A stretch of 64,000 nt of DNA from NCBI GenBank assembly GCA_021234155.1, contig JAJEKV010000009.1, positions 13,648,546 to 13,712,545 of the forward strand, written 5' to 3'. The position numbers and the translations under genes were made by a program. The notes beneath the pieces were generated by a model that was not told where the DNA came from, searched no databases, and saw only the letters and a program-made list of their open reading frames with translations. Numbering within the stretch: position 1 is the stretch's first letter; each line of letters begins with the position of its first letter. The DNA comes from Isoetes taiwanensis. Lineage: Eukaryota; Streptophyta; Lycopodiopsida; Isoetales; Isoetaceae. This document shows, in pieces, positions 22,081-33,515 of the stretch.

Positions 22081-23720
22081 AAATTGGTATACCGTATAAG
22101 AAGATATGCAAAATACTATAGCCATGCTGATTAACAGCTAACTCTTTATAACTTAGCACTGAACTTCATCTTCTTAGCAACCACTGCTAATGACAAATTG
22201 AGCCTGCAAGTGTAGCACCAAGGTATGGAGGTATAACAGTCTTAAACCACACTTCACAAATCTCTACCACAAATGGCAGCAGAAAAGAGAAGCTCATGTG
22301 CTGCTTCTCCTAGATTTCACCAACTTTCAGACCTGTGTGCTGGACACTCTTCTCACAATATTTGGTAATCGGACAGTAGCAGATTTCACAATTCAGGACT
22401 TGGTGGATGAAGAATGATGTGGAAAACAGGTTTCAAGCAAACTTTGCTGTTCCAAAAAACTTTTTTTGTCTTGTTTAAACAGTATATCAGTTTGGCAGTT
22501 TTAATTTGGTTCATGGATCCATTTTATAAGGATCATGATTCCAACTTTTGCCTCATGAATCCATTATATAAGGATCATGAATTTTTGGATTATTATCCTA
22601 GACTTACTAGGTATGTCTCCTAAGATATACCATCTGATGTATCTTTTTTAGATGCAATATAAAACCAACCTTGCCCTCAAAAAAAAAAAAAAAAAAAATT
22701 GCATTGTTAACATAACCTGCTACTTAGCAAATGTTGCCTGCAAACATAGAACCAAATCACTAACTCATACATATCACATACTAACTAGCAAGTATTGCAT
22801 GTGAAACATAGTACCAATATAATCTGTTAACATAGCTTCTAAAGCAGCCATTGTAGGTAAGCCGTGCATGCTTTGTTTCATGTAAATGCATTTGATTACG
22901 TGCTTATTTTTGTTTTTCAGTCTCTTCCGATTTGGAGCTTTAAATTTTGAAACCGATTCTTTCGCAGTTGAAGATTTAAATATCAGGGTTTTGGAGCTTC
23001 GAGGATAGCCGACTTGGTGAAAAACTTCCTCTAACTTCATTGGCTACATTGCCTGAAATGCTCTGTTTATAATTTGTTCTTTGCCTAGTGGTTAGAGCCC
23101 AGGATTATATCAGGCATATCATCTCATCAGCCGATTCTATTTGTGGCCTGAATGCAAAGGCACGCCATCTCATTCCGGCATTTGCTTGTCGCCTATGTAA
23201 TTTTTTTTATCTCTCTCTTTTTTGCAGGGATTTTGAAGTAGGGATACGCATAACTGCGATTCGATGGCTTTGATCAGCTGTTCTGATGCATACTTCGTGA
23301 TTATGAGTGCCCACCAAATGTAAAGAAAGTTACCTCATTTCTCATCTTTTTATGTTATCTTTTAGTCTAATCTGTGATATTTATTGTTCCTTGCAGATGT
23401 TTGGAAAAGGGCCGATGGATGTTGTTTTATGAAAGGGTTGTGTGGGTCTTTTTTTTACTAGTGATGCACACTTTAGCTTGTCGTGACACAGGTGCTAGTT
23501 TAGTGATGATTGCCCTTCAAGCTACCCTTCATTGACCTTCCCTTACCCTTCATTGCCCTTCAAAAAATATTGGGATGTACTTTATTTCGGTATTATATAA
23601 TGAGCTTATTGGCAATGTGATTACTGATCACACATGTTACTTATGAAGGTGCTGACTTAGTGCTTGAATTTTGTTTTTTTGTACACTACTAGCAAAAAAA
23701 TACCCGTGTATAGTTTGCAA
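22081..23720. other. Noncoding DNA with a LINE-like 3' tail
   Basis: No gene is supported. At 22500-22580 the phrase CCATT(A/T)TATAAGGATCATGA is duplicated. At 22640-22699 AATATAAAACCAACCTTGCCCTC is followed by a run of about 21 A, resembling a retroposon 3' end. A tRNA A-box-like TGCCTAGTGGTTAGAGC lies near 23080, but no B box follows. Confidence 0.4.
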
Positions 23721-23721
23721 A

Positions 23722-24289
23722 TGTTACTCCTGTACGTCCAGGTACAGGACTATTCCTGAGGACCACGGAGCAGGGCAGGAATAAGGCACCAGGTCAAGCA
23801 TCGGGGAGTATACCTACGCCCCCGCAGAACACCACGCCCGAGTCAAAGAAGAGACCAAGGACGGATAAATGACGGACCCCATGGAAGTTCAGTCCAGAGT
23901 CAGCGAGATTCCAGACACATAAAGAAGGCGCTGCCAGATTCCCTGAAAATCAGGCTCTGATCCAGGAGTTGGTAACAAGACCTGCCACATATCTATTTTG
24001 GGCCCAAGGCCGTTGTACTATATATATGAGTAGAGATAGAACTCAGGTTTCTAGATGAGAACTGGCCCTTATCTCCTTGGTTTTCCTCTCGTTTTGTCAG
24101 AGCTCATGTATACAAATTGATATCAAGAAAGTCTGATTTCTTCTCATTGTTCTGTGTTGTTCTTTCTTACTCTTTCTTTCTGTTCTCTTGCAAAATCCCC
24201 CATGACACTCAGCCAGGATTCTCCTGTTTGATCCAAGGGTCCTCATAGAGGGCTGTCTTGCAGGAGATCCCGAACCCAGACCCTAAACA
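23722..24289 (+). repeat. Probable 5' LTR of the Athila/Tat-like element
   Basis: The right edge is firm: AAACA at 24285-24289 is followed by the PBS. The left edge at TGTTACTCC is inferred from the TG...CA rule. Inside, TATATATAT near 24018-24026 is a TATA-box candidate. No second copy was found in the window, so the left boundary is uncertain. Confidence 0.55.
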
Positions 24290-24290
24290 C

Positions 24291-24306
24291 TGTCGCCGCT
24301 GCCGGG
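24291..24306 (+). promoter_or_regulatory. Primer binding site, tRNA-Asp type
   Basis: TGTCGCCGCTGCCGGG lies one base after the LTR end and matches, with two changes, the PBS TGGCGCCGTTGCCGGG of Athila-type elements, complementary to tRNA-Asp. Confidence 0.75.
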
Positions 24307-24333
24307 TCTTACTTCATTTTCTCTCTTCTCAAT

Positions 24334-26220
24334 ATGTCTGCTCGTGCTTTCACTCATGAGGAATTCCTTAGCCAAACGGCGCAAGATTGGAACGCCATCA
24401 GCACAGAGAAGCTACTCGCGACATGTATGATCCTGACTATGATATTGAAGGGGGTCGTGTCCGCTCACGTGCTCAGTCGGCACTGCCTACCCCTCGTGTC
24501 AGTTCTCGACCAGGATCTCCCCCTGTTTGCAAGCACTGCTCTCAACCGCAGTCGCCACACCATACACCGGTCCAACCCACTCCTCATTATTTTCAGACTC
24601 CAGACAACACTTACATTCATATCCCTTCTGGTCACACTCCCTTGCCTTCGCAACCCTCTTCTCCTCCAGCGGGGTTGGGCTATCCGCATGTCTCTTTTGG
24701 TGCTTTCCATGTCCATGAATATTAGTCCTCCGCATCTTTCACCACTCAGTCCCTGTCTACAACATTACTGATCTCAAGTTAAACAAGGACGGCTTCCACG
24801 GCCCTTTGCCCACGGACACTCTTCTCTCGGGACCCCCGGGTTTCTTAGTCTCTATGCCGCCTTGTTCCCAGCCCAAGGTGGTGCCTCAAGGTTATATTCC
24901 AGCTTATACTCCACCTATCTACACGCAAGGTCCACCTCCATCCCCTATTCAAAAACTTAAGCTGACATATCCGATTTTTGGGAATACCAAAGGAAAGCTC
25001 CTCGATCAAAGTGCCCAAGCTCACATGGAAGAATTTGAGGCATTGGCTATCCTCAATGGCCACGCTCAACCTCAACTCAAGTTCCACATCTTCTCCACCA
25101 CGTTGCGTGGAGCCCCTCATCAGTGGCTCATGGCCAACAACAGTCAGTGGAAACAAAACTGGCAAGAGATAAAGACGGATTTTCTCTCACATTATGGCAC
25201 CATGGACGATGATCAGCAACTCCTAAAGCAACTTAATGATCTCCAGCAATAACCCACGGAGTCTGCCCGAGATTTCGCGGATCGCCTTCACATTCTTGTC
25301 AGCAAGCTCAATTTGTACCACATGCAAAGCCAGATTCTTGTCTGGTTTATGCAGGGTCTTCCTCCTGCCATTCGTCTCATGACCGAGTATCTGCGTCCCA
25401 AGACCTTGGAGCAGGCAATTGAATTAGTGAATCACTTTGTTAATATGTCCTCTTGGGGTGTTGCACTCATGGAGCTTCCCTTCATGCCTCCTGTCATGGT
25501 TCCTCAGAATGCGGTCTAGCCACAACAATCTGCTCCTCCTCAACATAGCCAAATTTGGTGTCACATTTGTAAGTACCAAGGTCATCTTGCCAATGAGTGT
25601 AACTCCACCAATGGTCCTCCTCACTGTAAACGTTGCAATACTCGTGCACATCCCACATCCTTCAGGCAGAAAATGGTCTTCCAGGTGCAGACAACGCCAC
25701 AACAATAGCAATCATATCCGCCTCAGCAATATCAACAAGTTCAACAATCTCAACCATCCAGAGGTCAAGGTTCCAGGCCCCCTTTTGATCCTTCCAAAGC
25801 TCAGTGTTATCACTGTCAAGAATGAGGCCATACCACCACGGCATGTCCTCAGCTTCCTCAAGTCCAAGTTCATCTCCTGGGCACCAATCAAACCGCATCA
25901 GTCCGACTCACGGCCTATCAATTATGGGTTGCCAATGACAAACAAGGCCCACGCCCGGTTTTGAAGCGGCCACCACGGCCACCTCAACAACAGCAACCTC
26001 AGCAAGCCGCATCGTCTTCCACCACCCTTGATCAACAAGCTCAATAGGAGATCTATCAAGCTCTTAATCCACCAGTCCAGCAATCCAATTGGGTTGGTCT
26101 GGTTTCCCGCCAAACTAAAGCCTCCTGCCCCGGGGGGTGCACCTCTGTATATGGACAGATGGCATGTGCGTTCGAGGGGTCACCGAAAAACCCCTGTATA
26201 CGGCTTTTTGGAGTAGAAAA
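24334..26220 (+). pseudogene. Athila/Tat-like gag
   Basis: The start MSARAFTHEEFLSQTAQDW at 24334 is followed by a frameshift near 24390 into a Pro/Ser-rich segment (YDPDYDIEGG onward). The main gag domain is at 24806-25519: KLKLTYPIFGNTKGKLLDQS, EFEALAILNG, GAPHQWLMANNSQWKQNW and TESARDFADRLHILVSKLN. Zinc knuckles follow: CHICKYQGHLANEC (near 25560), CKRCNTRAH (near 25630) and CYHCQE-stop-GHTTTAC (near 25808). In-frame stops occur at 25250, 25517, 25706, 25823 and 26045. Each can be explained by one C-to-T change in CAA, CAG or CGA. Gln-rich tails surround the knuckles. Confidence 0.85.
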
Positions 26221-26839
26221 ACCCATACCATACGAAGTTTCTCAATTAACATACAAGATAGCCCCTATCCATAGATTTACGATTGATTGTGCCAAATTAT
26301 ATAATCCTTTCCGCATCTTTTGTGAGGACTAGTGAAAGATCGAAGTCTTCCCATTCAACATGTTTATCACTATCCGTTGTTGACAAAGATAACAACATAT
26401 TCGCTAGAACAACATATTGACACATTCACTATCTATTGTTGACAAAGATAACAACATATTTGCTTAACAACATATAATGCCGTGGACTTGGCATGAAATC
26501 TTTTTCCTAACGCATCTAGTAATGCGAAGATTTTGAATGCATGAAATTTCTTTTTCCCCGTTAGGAGAAATACCGCATATTTATTTAGGTAGAACAAATT
26601 GCTTTTCTAACAATTTCAAACTCTAGTGGCTTTTGGTAATTTTTTAAAACAATGATGGTATAATGCTAATTTTCCATCTTTTATGGCTTTTATGTTACTC
26701 AATCACCGCAACACCACATGGAACTTATAGAATCTTGGTGAGTTTTATTAAAAACCGAAATCCTCCAAAATGCACTCAATCTTTTGGAGTATATGACTTT
26801 CTTCGAGAAGCCAAATGCCCTTTCTTAGTATGCAGTTCA
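26221..26839. other. Replacement of the expected RT core; short tandem repeat
   Basis: Where protease and reverse transcriptase should lie there is AT-rich DNA with no RT motifs. Two copies of a ~55-bp unit containing TTGTTGACAAAGATAACAAC occur at about 26366-26475. A deletion with filler, or an insertion, are both possible. Confidence 0.5.
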
Positions 26840-27219
26840 AAACATGAAGACCCATTCGCTATGCTAGCCGAAAACTTAATCCTGCTGAGCGAAATTATTC
26901 TGCCACGGAACGGGAAGCCTTGGGCCTTGTCTTCTGTGTTCAACGCTTCCGTCATTACTTATTGTGTAGCAAAATCAAATTCTTTGTGGATCATCAAGCT
27001 CTTCTGTATCTGATCAACAAAGCCACACCCACGGGACGTATTGCCCGTTGGGTCCTCCTCTTGCAGGAATTTGCTCCCTTTGAATTCATTCATAAGGCGG
27101 GTAAGTCTCATGTTGTGCCAGACTATCTCTCACGCATCCATACGGATGACTCGACCACGAGTGTTTCTGATGTTTTTCCTGACGCACAACTATTCTTGAT
27201 CATGACCATGCCTCACTGA
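26840..27219 (+). pseudogene. Gypsy RNase H domain
   Basis: Across a frame change near 26900 the sequence reads NYSATEREALGLVFCVQRF, RHYLLCSKIKFFVDHQALLY, then GRIARWVLLLQEFAPFEFIH and GKSHVVPDYLSR. This is the standard Gypsy RNase H order (SATEREALA...RFRHYL...DH.AL..L...G...RW...LQE). It is separated from the integrase by a stop. Confidence 0.88.
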
Positions 27220-27223
27220 TTTC

Positions 27224-28516
27224 ATGATTATCAGTAGTACCTTCTCGTGTGCCCTCCCATCTAAGATCCCACGCCACTCGAAGCTTCACGCCGCATTACA
27301 TCAGCCTTCCTCCGCGGAGGTCCGCGGATCATACCCATGGTTGCGCCATCTCTATAAACGTGGCAAGGACATGGTCTTGCGTCGGTGTGTTCTGCCTCAT
27401 GAAGTACCTGAGATCGTTCGTCAAGCTCATGAGGGCCTTGGTGGTGGACATTTCAATGGTGACACCACGGCCCGCAAGATTCTTCTCGCAGGCTATTTTT
27501 GGCCCATGCTTTTCAAGGATGCCCACTCAAGCGCCGCCAAGCGTGGATGTTTGCCAGCCGTGGGTCGCACTCCACGCCCGTGACGCTCTTCCTTTAACTC
27601 CGGTTGCTACCCCGCTACCCTTCAGCAAGTGGGGCATAGACTTTGTTGGGCCAATAGAACCCCCCGCGAGGCACACCCGTGCCCGCTATATCTTGGTTCT
27701 CACAGATTATGCCACCAAGTGGGCGGAGGCTTGTGCATTCCCTAACAACACTGCTGCCAGTACGACTAAAGTTCTCTACACGCATGTCATCACGCGTTTT
27801 GGTTGTCCCACGAAACTCAACGATCGCGTGTGCATTTTGTCAATCACACTATCAAGGAACTGACGGATTATTTACATATATATTCATCATAGAAAAAGCA
27901 CACCCTATTATCCACAAGGGAATGGCTTGGCCAAAAGTACCAATAAGACTCTCATCACCATCTTGAAGAAAGTTTGTGATGCTTCTCGCACTAGGATAAA
28001 CTACCTACTATTCTCTGGGCTTACAACACCAGTTTTAAAATTGCTACTGGACACACCACTTTCAAGTTGGTTTATGGCCAGGAAGCTCTCATGCCTTTTG
28101 AATATGTTCTTCCAGCTCTCCGTTTTCAACTGGCTACGGTGCATGATCCTCCTACTGCACTCCAAGAACGCATTTATCAACTACAACAGTTGGATGAACT
28201 TCGCAGAGATGCATATCTTCGTGTTCTCACGGGACAACAATCGAGAAAATCATGGCATGACAAAAATCTCAAAGCAAAGACATTCAAGGAAGGAGATTTG
28301 GTTCTTCTATACGATTCTAGATACAAAAATTTTCCGGGCAAATTAAAGTTTCGATGGCTTGGTCCTTGTCAGATTACTCAAGTGGTGCAACCGAGTGTCT
28401 TTCAACTTGCTGAATTAGATGGCACTCCATTACCCACTCTGGTTAATGACTTTCGCCTAAAATTTTTTCACACAGACACAATCCGTGACCATTCAAACAC
28501 AGACACAAAGGATTGA
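27224..28516 (+). pseudogene. Gypsy integrase (zinc domain, core, C-terminal domain)
   Basis: The zinc-binding region reads LRRCVLPHEVPEIVRQAHEG with GGHFNGDTTARKIL following (27380-27490). The core has WGIDFVGPIEPPARHTRARY and LVLTDYATKWAEACAFPNN at 27630-27750, and then a frameshift. Near 27905-27945 PYYPQGNGLAKSTNKTL replaces the usual catalytic glutamate with lysine. The C-terminal part is open at 28067-28516, with GHTTFKLVYGQEALMPFEY spanning a frame change, KTFKEGDLVLLYDSRYKNFP, GKLKFRWLGPCQIT and LVNDFRLKFFH. The terminal segment looks well kept, the middle less so. Confidence 0.88.
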
Positions 28517-28629
28517 GTCGGAACATATTTTATTATATATAAGTGGCACAGAAAACAAAATTGGGCATCGCCCATATTTATCCGCTACGAGCTAAACCCT
28601 ATATACAAAATCCTACGTTAAATGCATGA

Positions 28630-28869
28630 CTACTCCGGATTGGGAGCGGAGGTCACGTGCAGGATGTGGTAGAGGCAGTGATCAGGATCCGAGCGCAGGT
28701 GAACCACCATCTCTTGCGGGTTGGTCAGTGGATCAGGATGATCGGTTGATCCCGACAACCAACCATTCATGGGGATGCCGCGGTTTTGCAGCTTCCACAG
28801 GTCCAAACTGTTCATCTTACAGGTAATCCACTCGTTGCAATTGCGGGGCATGGTGCACTGCATCTCCAT
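28630..28869 (-). CDS. Antisense 79-aa ORF downstream of Gypsy pol
   Basis: This minus-strand ORF is closed by TAA-type termination at 28630 and has an ATG at 28869 (MEMQCTMPRNCNEWITCKMN). It is intact, rich in Trp, Met, His and Pro, and has no signal peptide or membrane segment that I can see. A TATATAAG box on the minus strand lies at 28899-28906, only ~30 bases before the ATG, so the true start may be one of the later Met codons. It diverges from the sense ORF starting at 29405. Tat-lineage Gypsy elements are known to carry extra, sometimes antisense, ORFs between pol and the 3' LTR, and this may be one. I do not recognise the protein. Chance is possible at this length. Confidence 0.45.
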   Translation of the reverse strand: MEMQCTMPRNCNEWITCKMNSLDLWKLQNRGIPMNGWLSGSTDHPDPLTNPQEMVVHLRSDPDHCLYHILHVTSAPNPE

Positions 28870-28898
28870 CGTCGCCAACTGGTACGCACCTTGCTCGC

Positions 28899-28906
28899 CT
28901 TATATA
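28899..28906 (-). promoter_or_regulatory. TATA box for the antisense ORF
   Basis: TATATAAG on the minus strand, in the right orientation upstream of the ORF at 28869-28630. Confidence 0.45.
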
Positions 28907-29307
28907 GTCCTACCGCCTAAAGGTTTGCCAACTTGGACCAATCACACTTCTGCTGAGGTGTCTGCATGCAACGCATATTCTAATCCAAGATTGCATTATC
29001 TAGCTGCAAATCTCGTCATGATATCCTTGCTAGGCATTGCTGCCCCTGCCACCCTCCCTTCTTAAAATTTCGACTCTCGAATTGCCTCTCTTAATTAATT
29101 TTTCTTAATATTACGACCGTCCGTCATCGTCACTCGTACCTTCTCACGATGTCCCATCCAACCGTTCACAATTGTTCATCTTGACCATCCAATTGATCTT
29201 AAGCTCCAGTTTGGGGACTCAACCAAATTTTGTTCTTCGGGAAGCTTTCTTTCTATCTGCTGCTATCTGGCACCACCAACGGCTACGATTCCACTTCTGT
29301 TGCTATC

Positions 29308-29314
29308 TATAAAA
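29308..29314 (+). promoter_or_regulatory. TATA box for the sense accessory ORF
   Basis: TATAAAA lies 91 bases before the ATG at 29405. A pyrimidine-rich leader (29350-29400) lies between, a typical plant promoter and 5' leader arrangement. Confidence 0.55.
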
Positions 29315-29404
29315 CCCATCCCGAACAGACGTGAACCCTAAAAAATTTTTGCGCCTCTGTTGCTCTCCGTCGTCTGCTTTCCTTTTTCTTCCTTGATCAT
29401 CGTC

Positions 29405-31260
29405 ATGGCCGCCTCTCCCAAGCTTCCAACTCTCCAGGTTACCGCACCCATGGATCCCGCGCTTTTTGAATCGGTTGTTTTTTCCACGGCCACTGTTCGA
29501 GATCCCTTGGAAGGCGCCAGTCGAGATGTTGCCGAAAGAGCAGGGCTGTTAGAGTTCTCCAGGCAAGAACTCCCTGCTCCGAATCCTCTTCAATTACGGC
29601 AGTTTGTTGCTCACCTTGTCAGGACTGCTGCGAGCTATCGAACGGAGGTTGATCAACATCGTATTCTCATCACATAGGCTCTTCTGGCTCAGGTATTTCA
29701 ATTGCCTCGAAGAACACGTTCTTTGAATTGGGCTGCTTTGGAGGATCAAGATGTCACTGTTTATGGCCAAACTCCCTATGCGGCCACCACTCATAAGCTG
29801 ACCAATATTGCAAAGCCCCATGAAGGATTTGTCACATTTTTGTGGCGAAAGTTCTATGGTTACTCCATAAAGAACACCCCACATTAACAAACAGTTCTTT
29901 CATGCTGCCATTGTTGCCATCCACTCCTAGAATCCTATTGATTGGCCTCAGATCATGTTCCAGCGTTTACTTCATGAAGTCGATCGCATTCGCCACTCTC
30001 CAGGATCTGGCTTAGAATCTGCAATGGGTGCACATCTGCAAGCCATTATCAACCACTGTCTCTCTGCACCTAGTCAAGTCACTCCCAACAATCTTGATGC
30101 GTACCTCTCAAGCCTCCAAATATCACCGCCTTCCACTATTCAAGCTATCAAAGAGCTTCAAGAGGAAAGTTCCCGCCCCCGCCTTGAAGCACGGGCCATC
30201 CCCACAACCTTGAGTGCACCTCGTTATTACGTCCCGCCTTCTCGGGCCACTCTGAAATCGAAAAATTCACACTCCCAAAGAAGTCTCTCAATGCCCCAGA
30301 TTCATTATTCCACGCCTTTTTCCTTGTAAGTCCAACCTTCGCTACCTCCTCGGGCCTCGACGTTCTCGTCAGACAATATGAGCAAGTTGTAGTTGAATGT
30401 ATGTTCCGGCCAAGATTCATTGTGAGCAATTCATGATCGTGTCAAAGAGTACATGAACGCCAATCGATGCCGTTTCAATCGTGGAGTTCCAGTCACAACA
30501 CTCAAGTTCAAACATTGAAGACAGCCTCCAAGATAAGCATGGTGCCTTGCTTCGTGCCCATGAGGCTTTGAAAGCCGAAAGCAAGACATGCGCTTTCACT
30601 TTAGAAGATCAGAAGTTCAACCCGTGCCACTATTCAAGAACTTCGCACCTACCAATGAAAAGATAAAATTTACCGACAAATAGATCCGCATAACAAAGCC
30701 CATAATGATTACACCCATCAGCATCCGTGGCTCAAGGTGATATCCGCATATTCTGCTGACGACGCCTAGCGCCAGCTTTAGGCATCAAAATCATGGCCTT
30801 GCAAGCTCAAAGTTGTGATGCTCGTAAAACGTAATTTCCATTGATGATATGGAAATTGCCAATCTTCGCCATGTTTTCTACCCAAAAGTGGTCATCCTCA
30901 TCCCAGGCCACGACTCTCATCTGAAGCCTCGGGTCACCCCCCCGACTTCTCGCTGAGAAGGATATTAAAATTCGTGATCTGGAACATCAGCTCCAGCAGG
31001 CTATTCAATCTGTTGAAGAAGCTCAGAGTCAGCATGAGACATACCTTCAGTTAGCTCTTACAATTCCAAGAGATTTCTTAACTCCTACAAGCTATCTGGA
31101 CTATGTTGTCTCACGCCGTCATCTCTTCCTGCTTAAGTGGTACTCAGCAAATGGCAAGATTCATGACCCTCTCAGCAGCACTGATCTCCTCACTATTTGG
31201 CCTGACCTCTTCATTGAAGACAAAGGTCTCTTTTGCGCTCTCTTGGTCTATGGCCTTCTT
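29405..31260 (+). pseudogene. Sense accessory ORF of the Gypsy element, broken
   Basis: The reading frame starts MAASPKLPTLQVTAPMDPAL and runs to TAG at 29675. It then continues in frame (RRTRSLNWAALEDQDVTVYG, later GFVTFLWRKFYGYSIKNTP) to about 29885. It resumes in a second frame at 29890-30329 (INKQFFHAAIVAIHS, then PIDWPQIMFQRLLHEVDRIR, NNLDAYLSSLQISPPSTIQ, then a Pro/Ser/Arg tail). After more lesions a helical segment with DIKIRDLEHQLQQAIQSVEE and a block RRHLFLLKWYSANGKIHDPL end near 31260. The whole would be ~550-600 residues, with a globular N-terminal half and a coiled coil near the C-terminus. It sits where Athila/Tat elements carry their extra ORF. No transmembrane segment supports an envelope. 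I do not recognise the family. Confidence 0.5.
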
Positions 31261-31279
31261 ACTTGTGATGACTGACGAA

Positions 31280-31471
31280 GGAGCAATCGGATGGTTCTTG
31301 CCGCATGCACCTGCGTCTGCGGCTAGGGCGGCAAGGGAAGATCCGTATGAGATTTTTGTGCTTAAACTTTATCTGCTCTATGAGAGGCCATATGCTGTAA
31401 TTCTTCCTATATTTTAATATAAAATTTCTTTCCTTCAAAAAAAAAAGAAAAAAGAAAAAAAAAGCAACCAA
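31280..31471 (+). repeat. LINE-like or retroposon 3' tail with poly(A)
   Basis: A stretch ending TTTTAATATAAAATTTCTTTCC-TTC, followed by A-rich sequence interrupted by G (31437-31463), resembles the 3' end of a 5'-truncated LINE or of a reverse-transcribed mRNA. It resembles 22650-22699 (AATATAAAACC...CTC then A-run). Confidence 0.45.
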
Positions 31472-33461
31472 TCAAATCAGTTCTGATCCTTGCCTCTTCA
31501 TGTGATTATTGCTTTACATTAATTTGTTAAGTCTTTTTTTCATTTTTATTGCCTCACAGAAATTTTGAATAGAAAAGGCAAGATGAATCCTTTACCGATG
31601 TCATTGTAGTTACGTCGGCTTTGGTTTTGGTTTGTCTACAAATGCCATGTATTGCTTCCATCAGGTTTAGAAAAACCAACATGCTGGAGCATAAGTGTTG
31701 GCCTATCATCTTAAAAGTGTGGTTAGAAACTGTCTAATGCATGAAACTATTTGAACGGAAACAAGCTCACATACTTCATTTTGTAGATGTCATTTATAGC
31801 ATACAAAATGGGATATTTGAACGGAAAAGCGGATACTTATTCCACATATCATTTGTGACATCTTGAAATCAAAAGCAGATACTTATTCAAGAAGCATTTG
31901 CATATGCAACTTCATTTTTGGAGACTAGATGCATGGATGCTCTGATAGGATCTTATTGTCCAGCAAAAGAGTGGCTGTGTGTTTCTTTGATCATAGTTTC
32001 TCAAAGTATGGATTAGCAAAAAGGTTGTAGCCCACAGCTAAATCGATATATGATGAGCTTTTGTCTTATATCCATACATCCATACGAATACGCCTTTGCT
32101 CTCTTATAGTTCCTTCTACTATTTCTCAAGTTTGGAATCAATAATTAAATTCTAATTTCTTTTGCTGTTTACTTTTTCTACTATATATTATCTAGAAATA
32201 CTCAGAATCATCAACTGTTTATTGAAATAAAAATATACAGCCCATACATGAACATAACATATATGCGGCAATGCCAGGCACACGTTTGCTAGCCTACTTA
32301 AAATATTTTCAGGGGTGGGTGTCTCCTTTTTCCTAGCTGTCGATAACACCGTTAACATGCTAGACATCACTCATAGAAATTCAAAGGGGCTTGAATGTCG
32401 CAAGCCATTCTAGCAATAGGCTGAAGGCTTAGATTCTATCATGTTTTATGCATAAATTTGTAGCGAATTAACTATTAAACTGTTAGATTCTTCATATAAC
32501 TATTAAAATTAAAGGTTTAGCTTGAAACTCTGTTATGTCATTAAGACATGTGATACGCCCTTGGTGATTTGTGCCATGTGGAGATGCATATTTAGAGTTC
32601 CACCATGAACTAAAGCACGCTAATGAAGCAACAAAGTTCTGTGTTTTGTATTTGTATACCTATTTTTTGTTGATGTACTTAATCACTTCTTTACGTTTTG
32701 GATCTGTCTTCCCAATTGTTCGTCCTTGGAGGTAAATTAATTGCCCTCCACATTCCTTATAAAGCATTGTTTTCTCGACTAAAATCATGAACACAAACAC
32801 ACGTTTACTAGTTCTTTACCTAGGTAGAGTAAATTATACACACCATAGTAAAAATACCCCCCACAATTTCTGTAGTGCTTTAGTGGTGTCTTAATCTAAG
32901 GGCCCAAGATTGGTTTTTGCTCTCTGATCTAAGGGTTCAGAATAAAAGCCCTCTTTGGCGGAAAAAAACGTTTTGAATGCGTCACTCCAGAGGAAGAGAA
33001 ATCGATTGTCTATCGTCGGCTATTGCACAGTGATATTGTACAAGAAGATTCGACTGTTTATCATCAGAAATTTCTGTGCAGGTGGTAAGCGTATGTAACT
33101 CCGGATGCCCTGTTTCAAATTGCCTTTTCAAACAAAAATTAGAAACCTTTTGATCACTTGGCTTCAGAAAGTCATCTAAAAGACATCTGATATATTCTGA
33201 ACAGATTGCTGAACTTTATGTCCTTGATGCGTAGAGCTTAAGAGGTATGGCATCTTCATTAGATTTGCTCATGACATGATCCAGGAATATAAGGAATCTT
33301 TATTTCATTTCAACTTCGGAACATGAATTCCATGTTTGAATATTTAGGAGGATGATTCATATTTACAAAGGGATTGAAGCCCATTTTAATCTCTTCGACA
33401 AGAATTAGTTGTGGGAAAGGTCGAGCAAAATGGTCGCTCCTATACTCTGTCAAAATTTTAG
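31472..33461. other. Noncoding DNA upstream of the RING ORF
   Basis: No gene is supported on either strand. The last part may contain an intron or promoter for the ORF at 33516. TTTTAG at 33456-33461 is a possible splice acceptor, after which the frame is open towards the ATG. Confidence 0.35.
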
Positions 33462-33515
33462 GGTCTCTCAAAAACTAAATGGAGAAAACAAGACATTGAT
33501 GACATTAGGGCTACC

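Larger units (their letters stand above)
23722..28516 (+). mobile_element. Ty3/Gypsy element, Athila/Tat-like, with RT core missing
   Basis: The plus-strand order is 5' LTR, a PBS of the tRNA-Asp type, gag with several zinc knuckles, RNase H, integrase zinc domain, integrase core and C-terminal domain. The reverse transcriptase core that should lie between gag and RNase H is not found in 26220-26840. Coding is broken by stops and frameshifts. The 3' LTR was not recognised. Two further ORFs lie beyond pol (28630-31260), in the position of the extra ORFs known from Athila/Tat elements. Confidence 0.85.

Noticed and set aside
23066-23130. tRNA-like A box TGCCTAGTGGTTAGAGC.
   Set aside because: No B box follows at the right distance and no repeat boundary was seen.
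24334-24771. A 145-codon plus-strand ORF over the start of the Athila-like gag.
   Set aside because: Only its first ~18 codons match the expected gag start. The rest is out of frame with the gag sequence that continues from 24387.
27679-27966. A plus-strand ORF across the Gypsy integrase core.
   Set aside because: It is an out-of-frame shadow of the integrase except for a short part near its end.
32188-32370. A short minus-strand ORF.
   Set aside because: No similarity, no start context and no neighbours in frame; the length is expected by chance in AT-rich DNA.
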